A stretch of DNA of 64,000 nucleotides from Chelydra serpentina (GCA_037349315.1 JBAIAC010000007.1:8742001-8806000), one strand, 5' to 3'; numbered from the stretch's first letter, positions 22,029 through 33,615 are shown. Numbers and translations are program-made. The notes: generated from the letters alone by a model not told the origin.

Positions 22029-22716
22029 GAATTAATGCCTTTGTCCTCATGAATTTCTATCCGTGTTTCTGAAAGTTGTTTAAATTCTCTGCCATTCCTC
22101 CTCTGACTTTACTATCATCTTTCTAAAGTCTTCCAAATAATAAATTGGTTATTATTCGTTTTGTTCAGAAACTTAACTTCCCCTCCACCGACACAGAGTT
22201 TTAAGCGTGTTGTGTTTACTTTATTTTGACAAGTACCATTATTCCTAATGAAGTCGTTGACACGGCAGCTCTTCTGTGTAAATCTGGTTGCCATAGCAAC
22301 CTTAACAGATAATTTGGTTTTCCCCAAATCCTTGCGCATGCAGAAAAAGTCACACACAGTATTTTGCCTGCACTGCATATTGAGCCACAAACTCATTTTT
22401 AAAAAACTGACAATTTGTTTAGCCAGATTTTATCAGACTAATGGACCTAAGAGAAGTACTTTTATAAATAAAACAACCTCCTCTTTGGATAAAAGCTCGG
22501 AGTGGATGGCTTTAACATTGGGCCACGTGAAAGCTATCATTACAGTTAATGCTACACACGTGTTTATAAACCTTGCTGTATGAGGCACTATGAGTTTATC
22601 TGTAGTGGCTTCAAACAGCTAGTTCTAATCCCAGGGGAGTCAGTTTACAAATGCAGCCATAATTAATGTCTTCATTGGTTTCACTCTGGTGCCCACTGGC
22701 ATTGAAAGGAAATCCA
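22029..22716. other. Unassigned DNA containing an RFX-type palindrome
   Basis: No gene. The stretch 22140-22570 has less repeat character than its neighbours and contains the 14-bp palindromic motif annotated separately. Confidence 0.4.
22287..22300. promoter_or_regulatory. Candidate RFX-factor binding site (X-box type)
   Basis: The sequence gttgccatagcaac is a near-perfect inverted repeat of GTTGCC separated by two bases, matching the RFX consensus. Such sites occur in promoters of cilia genes and in enhancers. No nearby promoter is visible, so function is inferred from the motif alone. Confidence 0.4.
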
Positions 22717-22812
22717 TATAGATTCCTAGAGTTTAAGGCCAGCTGGGGCCATTAGATCATCTAGCCTGACTTCTGGTATATTACAGGCCATTCATTTCAC
22801 CCAGTTATTCCT
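22717..22812 (-). mobile_element. CR1 LINE 3'-end fragment
   Basis: The phrases 'tatagattcctagagttta', 'ggccattagatcatctagcc' and 'tgacttctggtatattacag' match the CR1 tail at 1.3 kb with moderate divergence. No coding part remains. Confidence 0.65.
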
Positions 22813-23084
22813 GCATTGAACCCAATCACTTGTTTTTGACTAAAACATAACTTGTGTTTAGCTGAAGCATATCAGCAGTCCCCCATGAGTTCTCCTGCCC
22901 TGTGTAAACATGAGATGCTTGTGCTCATATGCTGATTTTAATCTCCTGGGCATTAGACTTACTAGTTTTGGTCAAACCATGCCTCATTTCGGGGCACTGG
23001 GGCAAAGAAGCTTCTTTGAAGATGCAAGAGAGCCAGTGCCGCAACAGTTGAAAGTACAGGATTCTACTACTCCTGACGTTCTTT

Positions 23085-23121
23085 TTGCGGATACAGACTA
23101 ACATGGCTACCACTCTGAAAC
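23085..23121 (-). mobile_element. Penelope-like terminal fragment
   Basis: The text 'gcggatacagactaacatgg' followed by 'ctaccactctgaaac' is the reverse complement of the terminus seen at 6837-6870. It is an isolated 37-bp end without coding sequence. Confidence 0.5.
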
Positions 23122-23477
23122 CCACTCCTGACATGTACATGTTCCTCACAGTGAGAAAAACCTGATTCTGTAACGTGAGTCATATTTCAAAATCAATAGA
23201 ACTAAAACTATCTCACCTGATATTGCCCCAATGCATTGCATCAACAGAAGTTGGACTTATAGATCACAGACAGTAAATGCTCTTAAAGGTTATTTAAATA
23301 GAGTTTGTAATATTTGGTAAATCAAGACACAACACTGGTCCCCTTGAAGTGATGGCAAAACTCAAGTTAGAAGAGAAAGGCCTCCACCAAGTACCTGGAT
23401 CTGAATACCACTTGAATTTTGGGGAAGTTTGGATCAGCATCTGGATCTGAAATTTGCACTGCAGATCCAGCTCCACA
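23122..23477. other. Unassigned DNA
   Basis: No gene or confident repeat. Positions 23390-23470 resemble text near 28.6 kb ('ggatctgaa', 'aatttgg') and may belong to one old repeat family. Confidence 0.35.
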
Positions 23478-23556
23478 ATAAATCAACAGGGCCAGATTCT
23501 CAGCAGGTGTAAATTAAAATAGCTCTGTCAGAGCTACACCGATTTACACCAGCTGA
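23478..23556. repeat. Short palindromic MITE
   Basis: The left arm 'ggccagattctcagcaggtg' with 'taaat' is mirrored by 'atttacaccagctgagtatt' on the right, giving an imperfect hairpin of about 75 bp. Partial relatives lie at 12.2 kb and 46.5 kb. Confidence 0.55.
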
Positions 23557-24000
23557 GTATTAGTCTTCAGTGTACATTTAAAATGGGCTATATACAATTA
23601 CATGGTGTTTGGACTTTGGCAAATCTCTCAATGGCTTCACGCGCAGGCATGGTTCCACTAATTAGGTACCTGGACCCTGAAGAAGACACACATGTATGGT
23701 GAGGTGGTGGCCTTGGGGGGGATAGGGGGTAGGTGGGACAGGGCAGTGGGGTGAGAAGATGGGGTGGAGGGAATTTGGGACATGCAGGGAAAGAGGGGAC
23801 TTTGGGACATCCAGGGAAAGAGGGGACTTTCCCCAGCTCCAGGGCTGCGGCTGCTGGGGAGAGACAGCCCTCCTTCCCAGCCCCAGCTCGGGGGCTGCCA
23901 CAGCAGGGGAGAGAGGGCACATCCATTGCAATAGAAAAGTAAGACTACTGATATTAAAATGTGAGTTGTGTGCTTTTATTTGTAGAACAAAAAACTTTAA
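23557..24000. other. Unassigned DNA with a G-rich block
   Basis: Positions 23700-23930 are G-rich with tandem-like 'gggacat/gggaaagaggggacttt' words. The apparent Pro/Ser-rich open frames in several phases follow from this composition. The block may be the interior of the hAT element whose end is at 24158, but this is not proven. Confidence 0.35.
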
Positions 24001-24158
24001 TTATTATTACTTTTTTTTATATAGCGCTTTTATCCAAAGCGTTTTACAATAGTTAGCTAACGGTACAAACAACATTTGGAAAGATCATTAAGTGGTTCAC
24101 CGAGACCCTCAGCAATTTTCAAGTGGTCCGCAAAAAAAAAAAAGTTTGAGAACCACTG
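24001..24158. mobile_element. hAT-type element, right end
   Basis: It ends with 'agtttgagaaccactg', the inverted hAT terminus CAGTGGTTCTCAAACT. Inside are 'tatagcgcttttatccaaag' and 'ccgagaccctcagc'. The opposite terminus was not found, so the left boundary is approximate. Confidence 0.5.
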
Positions 24159-24302
24159 AACTAGACCAAATTAAGCCCGCTTAAATTCTGAATTAGTGTG
24201 TCTACACAAAGGCTTAATGCAGTTTAGCTAATCTATTTAAATTCACACCTTTAATTAATTTGGATTAATTTTCCTGCATGTCCACATGAGACAAGCAGCT
24301 GT

Positions 24303-24470
24303 AGCCATTTCGGTCCCAGGATATTAGAGACACAAGGTGGGTGAGGTGATGTCTTTTATTTGGACCAATTTATGTTGGAGAGAGAGACAAGCTTTCGAGC
24401 TACAAAAAGAGCTCCATCTCACCAGCTGAAGTTAGTCTAATCAAAGATATTACCTCACGCATCTTGTCTC
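24303..24470. mobile_element. Penelope-like terminus, fold-back copy
   Basis: The left arm begins 'cggtcccaggatattagaga' and contains 'ggtgggtgaggtgatg'. The right arm ends 'gatattacctcacgcatctt' and 'gtctc', its inverse complement. The same architecture appears in better condition at 29357-29529. No coding sequence remains. Confidence 0.55.
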
Positions 24471-24879
24471 CCACAGGACAAGTGCTCAGTTCATCCTAGG
24501 TTTATTGCATCATTTGCTTTCTAACTGTGTAGTACGTGTTAATTTGTCCTACTGTGAACAACAACCATGCATGCTGATGTTCCATAGCTTAATTTCAAGT
24601 ATGCATTTGAGCCCAAAGAGATTTTCTGTAATCAATTTAATAGGATTTACTTTTTATATCATCTGGAGTGCAGCACTAAGCACACTGCAGTACTCTACAT
24701 TCACACACATGCACACAAAAATCATAATTCAACTGCTGGAATTTCAATAAAAACTCATTCTAGGCAGTATGGGTCAAATCTTGAAGTCCTTACCCAGGCC
24801 GTTATGACTTTAGTCAGGATTTGACCACATTTTTACATAAAACATTATATTTACCTCACTATCTCTCAAAAACAATGTG

Positions 24880-25269
24880 TACAGATGTGCAAGAACTGGA
24901 TTTTTCATTTCACAGGAAAATCCTTCATTTAAAAAAAAAATCCATTCCAAAATAGAACGAACGAACAAACAAAATATTTTGAAAGTTTCCCGGGAAACAA
25001 AATTTCAAAAATAATTCACTTCAGGTCAATCAACATGTTTCATTTCAGGTCAAAAAAAACCATTTTGTTCCAATAAAATCAAAACATTTTGTTCTGACTT
25101 TGACTATTATGCAATATAAAATTTACAAATTGAAATGACAAGTCATTTTGAAATGGAAAACATTCCCTCCTCAAAAGGTTGAAATAGAATTGAAACACTT
25201 TGAAAGAAAAACTGTTTTTTAAAAAATAAATGGAAATTTTGTCAAAATCAACACATTTCTGCCAGGTTA
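24880..25269. repeat. Degenerate AT-rich MITE of the 'TAGAGCTGG' type
   Basis: The interior repeats words such as 'tttcatttcaggtc' and 'ttttgaaatggaaaa', as in the copies at 21.3 kb and 58.1 kb. The ends are poorly preserved; boundaries are approximate. Confidence 0.35.
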
Positions 25270-26089
25270 ATGTCTTAAGAGCCAGGCTGATGTGCTCTTA
25301 TACACATTGAATTTACCTATATTGAAATCAAGGGGACTATTCGTGTAAATGTTCACCCACCTGAGTACCCCAACCTAGCAAGAATACATTATTATGAATC
25401 ATGATGAAGTAAATAAACATGTAATATTTTGACCGTTTAATTATAAGAAGATTGCCAATTTGTGTTCAAGGTGATGATAAGCACAGAGCGTTTAGCTGGT
25501 GTCAGGAAAAGCTTTTTGAAGTCATCTAGTCATCATGGACGTCCCACATTTTATTTTATTTTTCTGTGTCACTGTGTTAATTGACTAATTCTCAATAACA
25601 GCTAGAGAAAACAATATGTGGGTCCCTCAGAAGCAAGCCACTTCCTCAACTCAGCCTGTTTTTCACCTATTTTATTTAAAGCAGAATTTAAATGTGGTGA
25701 CTGGTTAGAAGGACCATGATAAGGGATGTAGAAAACATGATACAAACAGAAGTAAAAGATTACTCACTGGAATTAATCTATATGAAATCTACCCATCCAT
25801 CTAGGTACTTACATGGCCCTTAATACAGCAGTATCTTCGTATTTTCCTCTATTACGATCAGGATTACTAATAGTAATAAGGCTATTAGTAAAAAGGCTAT
25901 TAGAAAGCACTCTGTCTTTCTTGCTTATTTGTGCAGGGTAAAACCTTAAATAATCTTCAGGACTGTACACGGAAAAAATGAATATTGTGTGTGGTTTTAA
26001 ACATGTGGTTTTAAACACTCTCTGGAAAGGAATTCCATCATCAAGGTTCAGCTTCTGTCAAAGTTCCATCTCCTGCACTCATTAGTCTT
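25270..26089. other. Unassigned DNA
   Basis: No gene or confident repeat in about 0.8 kb. Confidence 0.4.
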
Positions 26090-26880
26090 CCCTTATTGGC
26101 TCCAGTGAATAAAATGTAGCCTTGGTCATGGAGTAAGAGGTGAACTCTCAGGGTGTTTGGCCCAATTCCATGAAAGGCTTTGAATGTCAGGCCAGGGACC
26201 TTGTATAGTACTTTGTATTCACTGGGAAGTCGGTGCAGAGAAAGAAGCCCTCAGATAACATGCTCATGGCAACCAGTGTTGCTAAATTGAGTTTTGTATC
26301 ATGTGCAGCTTTTTCAGGGTGTGTTAATTCACACTAATCAAGCCCAGTGGTCAAGAATGCATGGATCACTGTGACCAGGTCTGAACTTGATGGAATGGGG
26401 CAGTCTTCTGGGGGACAGAAAGAAATGAGTGGTTTTTGTACCCAGGGTCATTTGAGTCACAACACTAAATCCAACAAGATCCCAAGACTGTAATTTGATG
26501 CAACAATTTGTATGCCACACACGCAATAGCAGTGGACAACCCTTTTAAGCACTTCCCTCTTTCTACCAACATCACCGCCATCTTGCCTCGGTTTATCTTC
26601 AGGCAGCTATATACTGTGACAGCTGGGAGTTGGAATTCTTTACATCTGACAAAGCTGATACTCGGTGTGGTAGGTGCTGTCTGCAGACTGCTGGACAAGA
26701 GGAGATTTTCAAGTGAATAATGTTTACCTCTATGCATAGGCCTGGCCTGAGCAATGAATGAAAGGGATCCAAGATGCTGGAGGCTAACAGGTGACTGCAA
26801 ACTGTTTTTTACTTGCTGGGCAGTAACTGGTGAGGTCATCACCTTGGAGAGACAGTTTCTTCAGTACTGGCAGGATTACT
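26090..26880 (-). pseudogene. L2-like LINE remnant (RT C-terminal region and tail)
   Basis: On the minus strand near 26240-26160 one frame reads LHRLPSEYKVLYKVPGL, then TFKAFHGIGP. This resembles the LHWLPV-YRI-FK-L-L-KAL-G signature that follows the RT in L2-type LINEs. Text at 26330-26600 ('atcaagcccagtggtcaaga', 'ccaacatcaccgccatcttg') recurs in the same reptilian repeat family. It is highly decayed; the limits are approximate and the family call is from motif memory. Confidence 0.4.
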
Positions 26881-26934
26881 GCATGCTTTAAAGTGGGCCT
26901 CAGGATTCCTCACTCAAGGAGATGTTCTCAATCT

Positions 26935-27560
26935 CTGCTAGCAGCGGTGTAGTATCGCCTAGGCCAACAAGGCCTAGGCCTAGGGCGGTAAATTTGCAGG
27001 AGCGGCAAATTTAAGAGGCGCCAACTTCCCCCGGTGCCGGTGGGTACTCGTGCCCCCCCCGCCCCCAGTCCCACCCCCACTCCACCCCTTCCCCACCCCC
27101 ATTCCAACCCCTTCCCCAAAGTCCCCGCCCCAACTCTGCCCCCTCCCTGCCCCTATTGGTCCCCTTCCCCAAATCCCCGCCCTGGCCCCGTCTCCTCCCC
27201 TGAGCGCATGGCGTTCTCCCCCTCCACCCCCTCCCTCCCAGCCATGCGAAGCTGTTTCGCACACAAGCACTGGCAGAGAGTGGGGAGAAGCAGGACCTGG
27301 TGGCGTGCTCAGGGGAGGAGGCGGAGCAGAGGTGAGCTGGGGCAGCGAGACGGGGAGCTGCCGGTGGGTGCTCTGCACCCACCAATTTTTCTCCGTGGGT
27401 GCTCCAGCCCCGGAGCACCCATGGAGTCGGCGTCCTTCTACCAATCATAGCGTGTACTGAAACCACCAATGACGGCGTGAATTTAAAAAAATACCTAAAA
27501 ACAAGTTCATATGGGGGTGGCAATTATTTCAGGGCCATGGGGCGGCAAAATCATTAATCT
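26935..27560. mobile_element. GC-rich composite of hAT-type MITEs
   Basis: The block 27375-27435 is an inverted relative of the left end of the element at 42719-43040 ('gtgggtgctctgcacccacc', 'ggtgctccagccccggagca'). The matching ends may be 27013-27026 and 27425-27438 (GGCGCCAACT against GGCGTCC type text). An outer repeat with 'cctaggcctagggcgg' and 'ggggcggcaaaatcattaat' surrounds it. The C-rich interior creates Pro-rich or Gly-rich frames in every phase that are not genes. Target duplications could not be established. Confidence 0.45.
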
Positions 27561-29334
27561 GCCAATGAGTGGTCCCAGACATTCTCTGGCCTCTCACTAG
27601 CCGGGAAGGGCAGGAATCATTTCCAATGAAGGAACTGTCAGCAAATTTGCAAGACAAGGAGACATCCCTAGCCTAAATGCACCCACACCTCTTAGCCAGA
27701 TATTAATAAGCACATCAATTAGCATGATGAGACTTGTGACACGGCCTTCTGTAAACCTGGGTTATATAGCAACAATACTGCACTGTAAAATAATTTGTCT
27801 GGTGATACTGTGCATGTATATTAATCTGAAAACACCTTAAAAGGAACTCTCTAAATCTTTATGTAAAAAAAAGAACCCAAAAAAGCAACCTTACCCGGCA
27901 CTTTATTTCAAAATAATCTGTAACAGAACCTAAATGTAGGGTTAGCACATTTAAAGGAAAGAAAACTAAAAAGACTCTATATCAGAGGCAATGCCATTTA
28001 TTTAGAGGAAAGTGATGAGCAAAGTTCTGGAAACGTATTTCATATAAAGCTGGCAACATAAAATCAAGGAAAGTTCCAAAAAAGATATAGTGTTGAACAG
28101 CTGAGTGAAATACTGTTCAACAATTCCTTTATCTGACATTAGCAGAGAAGGAAAAGAATGAAGAATTAATAGTCTGGAGTTTCATTTGCAATTCATTAGA
28201 TAATCATTTTGTCAGCTGTGGGCAAAAGAATGTAGGGTTTTAGAATTCCATTGCCTCTATTACATATCGAGTGCACGTGGTCCATTTGAAACCCGTAGAG
28301 GAAAGTTGCAATTGATTTTATGAAAAAGAAAACCTGTATAACTCTGAGTTCTTTCATATAATCTACATTACTGAAGGTGTTAAATTAACATCATTCTGAC
28401 TGCTAACCACTTTCATTACCTCCAGCAACTAGACACATACTTCTCTGAAATGACTATTGCTTTGGTCACTGGTGGAGGGGTGAGGGCGGAATTAAAAAGG
28501 AATACCAAAAAATGCAAACACATCCATGTGGTGCCCTTGGTTGGCACAATTATTAGATTGTTTTTCACTCTTACAAAACCAGTTAAAATTTGCGATGGTC
28601 CCAAAGCAAATCTCCAGGTTGAAACACCCCCAAGTCTTTGGTGAAATTTGAACTCCAAACCTGTGTCCAAATTTCACCTCTCAGTCCTTAAACTCATAAT
28701 AGGCAGACCCAAAACACTGCCCTACTGAACCCCAGATCATTTTAGGGTGTTTGAAATATGGATCTGAATTTTATGGTCCATGCTTAATCTAAATAGAAAA
28801 ACAGCAAAGGAAAAAATGTTTCACAGAACACTTACATAGGAAAGTTAATTAAAAATGCACCAAAAAGCAATTAATGTCCTCTCGTTCTTTTAAAAAATTA
28901 ATATAGCTTTTAGGGAGTGTGGCTGCACTGGAATTGTCAGAGAGGATGGAACTTTATGGTTTTCTACACAAATTCTAGCTATTAGTCTGAGATGGTACCA
29001 AAACTGGATGAATTCCCCATCTTCTATTTATTTTAGGGGTTTCTGTAACTGCCTACTACAGGGTTTCTTGCCTTGGGTGCTGGCCACTGCCATTGACAGG
29101 ACACTAGATTAGATAAACTACCGTTCTGATCCAGCCTGACAATTCCCAGGTCCTACAGGGCTCATCACCGTAGTAGCTAAAAACTTCCCTGGCACCTGAT
29201 GCACATCTTCATTCAGTCTTGGCAGACTTCCTACGTTTTCCACTATTCTTCCCTGCCTGGATAAGGAGGCTCTGTTTGGGGAATCATTTTTTAAAACTGT
29301 CATCCTTAGAGCTATTTGCAGTGTCGTTTTACCT
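27561..29334. other. Unassigned AT-rich DNA
   Basis: About 1.8 kb without a recognised gene. Small open frames at 28416-28677 overlap on both strands and lack motifs. Confidence 0.4.
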
Positions 29335-29532
29335 GTGCTGGTCCCAGGAAATTGCAGAGACAAGGTGGGTAAGGTAGTACCTTTTATTGGACCAACTTCT
29401 GTTGGTGAAAGAGACAAACTTTCAAGCTACACAGAGCTCGAAGAAGCAGCTCTATGTAGCTTTCAAGCTTGTCTCTTTCACCAACAGAAGTTGGTCTAAT
29501 AAAAGATATTTCCTCACCCACCTTGTCTCTCA
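29335..29532. mobile_element. Penelope-like terminus, long fold-back
   Basis: Two 82-bp arms (29357-29438 and 29448-29529) are inverted copies of each other with 73 of 82 matching positions and a 9-bp loop (cgaagaagc). The arms carry 'accaacttctgttggtgaaa', a hallmark of a Penelope-like family abundant in turtles. Head-to-head duplicated ends are known for Penelope-like elements. There is no RT sequence here. The next repeat begins 2 bp further on. Confidence 0.6.
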
Positions 29533-29533
29533 T

Positions 29534-30117
29534 TAGAGATGGGCAACTAACCAGTTTTTCGGTTCACAGGCAATTTCAAACACTTTGGTTCAGGTTGGAC
29601 TGAATCCATTATTGGCAATTCATAGTCATTCATAATGAACATAATGACAATGAATAGCCATTGGGCCAGAGAACAAGAGTAAGAATGACCCTATAGCCTG
29701 ATGGTTAGGGGCCCTCAACAGGGAGGAGGCAGACTCAAGGTCAAATCCCTGCCCTAATGACTACTTAATTACTAATAGAAAGTGGAACAGCTTCAACAGG
29801 AATGATTGAGAGCCCCCCATACCAGAATATCCAAGAACCTAGTGGCTAGAGCATACTCCTGAGAGAGATGAGACCCAAGTTCAAATTCCTTTTCCACATC
29901 AGGTAGCAGGAGGAACTGAAACGTTGTCTCCCACATCTCAGGTCAGTGCGCTAACCACTGAATCAAAGGTTATAAGGGGGAGGCTACCACCTCCTCCCCA
30001 CTGTTTCTCTGGACAAAATTATTCAGTGAATTTGTGTAAAATTTGTAAACAGTTTCAAGTTGACTAAACCTGCAATTTTCAATGAATAAAGTATCTGAAA
30101 AACCTCCCCCAGCTCTA
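29534..30117. mobile_element. Composite AT-rich MITE carrying tRNA-like modules
   Basis: It starts TAGAGATGGGCAACTAACC and ends CCCCAGCTCTA, both bounded by TA. The middle holds three stretches like the head of a tRNA-derived SINE: 29692-29750 and 29838-29890 in plus orientation (A-box-like 'cctagtggctagagcatac', B-box-like 'agttcaaattcc') and 29933-29965 inverted ('gcgctaaccactgaatca'). The same succession occurs at 40729-40980 in another copy, so it is a family trait and not a chance insertion. Confidence 0.5.
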
Positions 30118-30450
30118 GTCATCATGCTGGTCAGGGTGGAAATGTTTTATCAAAAAGGAGGAGGTTCTGTAACGTCTCCTGAATGTTTTCAGCCTCTGGA
30201 TTAGTCTGCTCTCCTGCAGAAGTTCTTTCCACAGCTGAATCCCCTCCACTGAGTACGATTTATCTCCAGCTTTGACATACTTTGTCCCAGGCTCTGCAAG
30301 CTGGATTGCCCCACATGAATGCAGCTGTCTCAGTGAGACATGGACAGAGATACATTTGCTGATGTAGTTGTCTGACCCATTGACAGCTCTGAAGTTCATG
30401 ACCAAGGCTTTGAACCTTGATTTTCAGTGGTACCCACTTAAGCACTTTGG
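30118..30450 (-). pseudogene. L2-like LINE ORF2 C-terminal tail
   Basis: An open minus-strand frame of 96 codons (30405-30115) reads LRQLHSCGAIQLAEPGTKYV, then DKSYSVEGIQLWKELLQE and LKTFRRRYRTSSFL. This fits the terminal domain of L2-type LINE proteins, where a basic stretch is followed by a (F/Y)SV..P.LWN.LP pattern and a final FK..LKT.LF. The Pro residues of that pattern are lost. Everything upstream is gone. The family call is by motif resemblance. Confidence 0.5.
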
Positions 30451-30660
30451 AAAATGTTGCCCTATTTCCCTGAACATAAGGTATGGCAATACATTAAATC
30501 CAAAATAAGTATCAATGGCTTATTATGACAATTTGTTCAAATCTACTGAAGCATGGATGTTCTAATATGTGATAATAGTATTGCTTTAATAGTTGAAACA
30601 ATGTAGGAAAATCCTGCGTATTTTATAGGCAGGTTAAATATATATATATACACTATACAT

Positions 30661-30722
30661 ACAAGCTTTTATTTCTCAACTAGCTCTAATTGTACGGTGT
30701 GCTATGGTATCTGTCATTCTAG

Positions 30723-30768
<46 letters not shown>

Positions 30769-30872
30769 TACACTATATACTCTCTCTCTCTATATATATA
30801 TATACACATACTAGAATGACAGATACCATAGCACACCGTACAATTAGAGCTAGTTGAGAAATAAAAGCTTGT
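30661..30872. repeat. Perfect 63-bp inverted repeat with a microsatellite spacer
   Basis: Arm 30661-30723 and arm 30810-30872 are exact reverse complements over 63 bp. The 86-bp spacer consists of a GA run (about 30728-30769), a CT run and a TA run. A further TA run abuts the left arm on its outer side (30639-30650). No transposon termini are recognised. A hairpin extrusion or template switch during replication could create this, as could an assembly artefact. Confidence 0.85.
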
Positions 30873-31210
30873 TTACACAAAATTAAAAGTTTCAAAGTTG
30901 TTTAGACATTTTCTAAATTGACCCATTTTTGTTTTTTTTCAAAATGTTTCATGATTTCCCCCCTATTTTTAAAAGCTCAGTATTGAAAAGAGCTATCCGT
31001 TTTTGTAAATGTTGATAACTAATCAATTTGTCGTGTTTTTGATAAAAATGTTGGAAAAAATATTCAAGAGTAGCACAATATTTTTCACCAAAAATGACAA
31101 CTTTTTACAATGTCAACAATTTATTTTACAAACAAAAATTCTTTAAAAACTGGCCACTTTTGGACAAAACAACTTTCTGTTCAATAAAATTTCAACATGC
31201 AACAGATAGA
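30873..31210. repeat. Degenerate AT-rich MITE-like text
   Basis: Words such as 'tttcaaagttgtttagacat', 'aaaatgtttcatgattt' and 'caataaaatttcaaca' resemble the interior of the AT-rich MITEs at 21.3 and 58.1 kb. Ends were not found. Confidence 0.3.
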
Positions 31211-33395
31211 GTTTGATGTTGCTGCTTCTTCTTGAGACAGGCATGCAGGACATCATGGCTGAAAACATACTGTACAGTATGTACAGTAACTAATTCATAT
31301 ATACCATTACAAAGAGACCAGATATAGTCAACATAAACGTTAAAGGTAGGGATATCTCTCACTACACGTCGGCACAGTGCCTAGCACAAGGGAATCTGGA
31401 TCTCTGTTGACCTTTTGGGCACTAACTCAATGCATATAATTAAATTAATAACAATGATCATAAAAGTAAACTGACAGATTTGTCCACATGGAAGGATTTC
31501 GATGGTTCATGTAATCTTTTCACAAAAATATCTCTCCCACTAAACTATGTTCAAGTCACAGAGACGTTGCTTTATAGGTCATCTTCCTCATTTACATTCA
31601 GCTGGATGGGGGGGGAAAGACATCCAAAGTTTATGAAGAGGTCTACATCTTGAGTAACTGGTTTAAAGATTTAGTGTTAATGTTTTTTGCTTGTGTCTGA
31701 TGTTCATGGAGAAACATAACAGCAGCATGTATAGGCAACAGTAATTTAGGTCCGTTTCACAGTGTGTGTAGTTTTCAGACACTTTCAGTATGAAAAGCAG
31801 AGATTTATTTACTTTCTGCAGTGCTATCAAGCTGATTCTCTCCCATTATCATATCTCTATCAAAACTTTTGTGTTAATTAAGAAAGCTGAGGCTGTAACT
31901 AAGGAACTGGGAAGTGCTCTAATGGAATTACCTTCCTCGCATGGTATTAATGTTACCATTTCCTTCCAAATGTAGCAAAATGTTGACAATCGTATTAAAG
32001 ATAAAGAGCCAGAATAAATGCCCTAGGCTTTTTCAAAGAAACCATCATGATATAAATTAGTAACACCTTCTAGGTTATCCTTAACATGTGCATTAACTAT
32101 AGCAACCTGGGTGACTGCAATATCTGTAAGCCACCAGTCACCGGATAGGAAAAACTCTGGCCTGAGAAATGTCCTGGAGGAATGGAATCATAATAAAAAT
32201 GCTATGTATGCTGCATGTTCCCAGGGCACATAAAATATTTACTTCCATAAAATTAAATATATACAGTTTGGATTCGCCTTCAGAGGTTCAAGAAATTATT
32301 AAAACAATTTTGTTATTAGGCTAGCCAGCTTTTACAGTTTATTAGGCTAGCCAGCCAACCTTACCGCTCTCCCTTCCATTTATTAAATTACCTCTACCAT
32401 CCAAGACCTGAACTTTTCTTTTTCTCTAATGCTACCTTCCAGGCGAAGTTAAAAGTTCTCCCATTTTTTCTATGGTGGGCATAGTTCCTGCCATTCCAAG
32501 GAGCAAGTGGCAAACAAACAACTCGCTCAACAGCTGGAGCAACTGTACTCCTCCCTTCAGGAGTGCAACCCCTGTATCACAAACCTTTCCTCACCCCCTA
32601 AGATGGGAACTGCTCATGTGTCTACATCTCCATCATTACATGCAGGTCTATAGACCAGCACAGGTTCACCATGACAAAGGTCTCTTCAAGTCCCTTCTAC
32701 GCAATTATTTCCCTTGACAGACACCCCTTAGTTCTTAGCTACTGTTGTTTCAACATAAAATGTGTTTTTTTTCTGTTGAAGCTTCCTACAAACAAACTTA
32801 GCAACCATCTTGTATAATTTTGCCAGGCCTCAGTTATGAAACAGCTGTGCCATCAATGTTGCTGCTTGAATCACAGCTGAGACAGGACTTTATTCTGGTA
32901 CCCACTGAGATTACTGTTAAATTGGCACCTGAAACACACAGGCAGTGCTTTGCCAGCAGCTACAATGTCTACAGTCAAAAAAAGGATTTGTGCCCTAGTA
33001 TCTATGTCACTGCCATTTGGTCTGCATTTAAACAAACATCACACAATAAGACCGTCACCCTAACGCTTTAGTGAGTACAAAACAAATGGGACAGACATCA
33101 CCATTTTTGCTGATCCAGTGCTAGGCTATGACACAGCCCTCAGTGTTGATTGCCTCACAGCTGCTTTAAGACTTCATTTTGGAACCCAGTGATTATATTG
33201 TGGCAAGAATTTAACACTGCTTTTCTGAGACGGTAGAAAGAACTCCAGACTGATGCTTAATCCACCTAAACAAAAGTGGGGGAAACATCTGGAAGAACCT
33301 GTCTTTTCAATGCATGGCATTACTGAATAAATAATAAAAAATTGGGACCACTGATGTTTGCCCCATGCACGCTCTTAGGGTTAGCAATTTGGGAA
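31211..33395. other. Unassigned DNA
   Basis: Positions 31370-31480 ('ggcacagtgcctagcacaag') resemble the tail of a common reptilian SINE or LINE. The rest shows no gene; frames of 81-83 codons at 32472 and 32820 have no motif. Confidence 0.35.
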
Positions 33396-33615
33396 TAGAG
33401 CTGCTTTAAAAATGGATTTTTTTCATAATTCTTGCCCCTACCCAAAAAAAATGCAAACTATTGATTATTTTTGTCAAAGTGTCAAGATTTTTTTGAACTA
33501 GCTCTAGATTAATTTCTTACCAAAAAAGTTTGTTAAAAAAAAAATCACCTAATTTTTTTAAATCAAAATTTTGACAAAAAATCATCAAAATTTGAAAGAT
33601 TTCAACCAATCACAA
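33396..33615. repeat. Degenerate AT-rich MITE
   Basis: It opens with 'tagagctgctttaaaaatgg' and closes with 'gaaagatttcaacc', matching the ends of the 58.1-kb copy only partly. Confidence 0.4.

Noticed and set aside
26980..27523. Several overlapping Pro- or Gly-rich open frames of 130-170 codons on both strands
   Set aside because: C-rich and G-rich repeats suppress stop codons in all phases; no conserved domain is visible.
29692..29965. Functional tRNA genes
   Set aside because: Only A-box- and B-box-like heads are present, without a full cloverleaf, and one is inverted. They fit SINE-derived modules.
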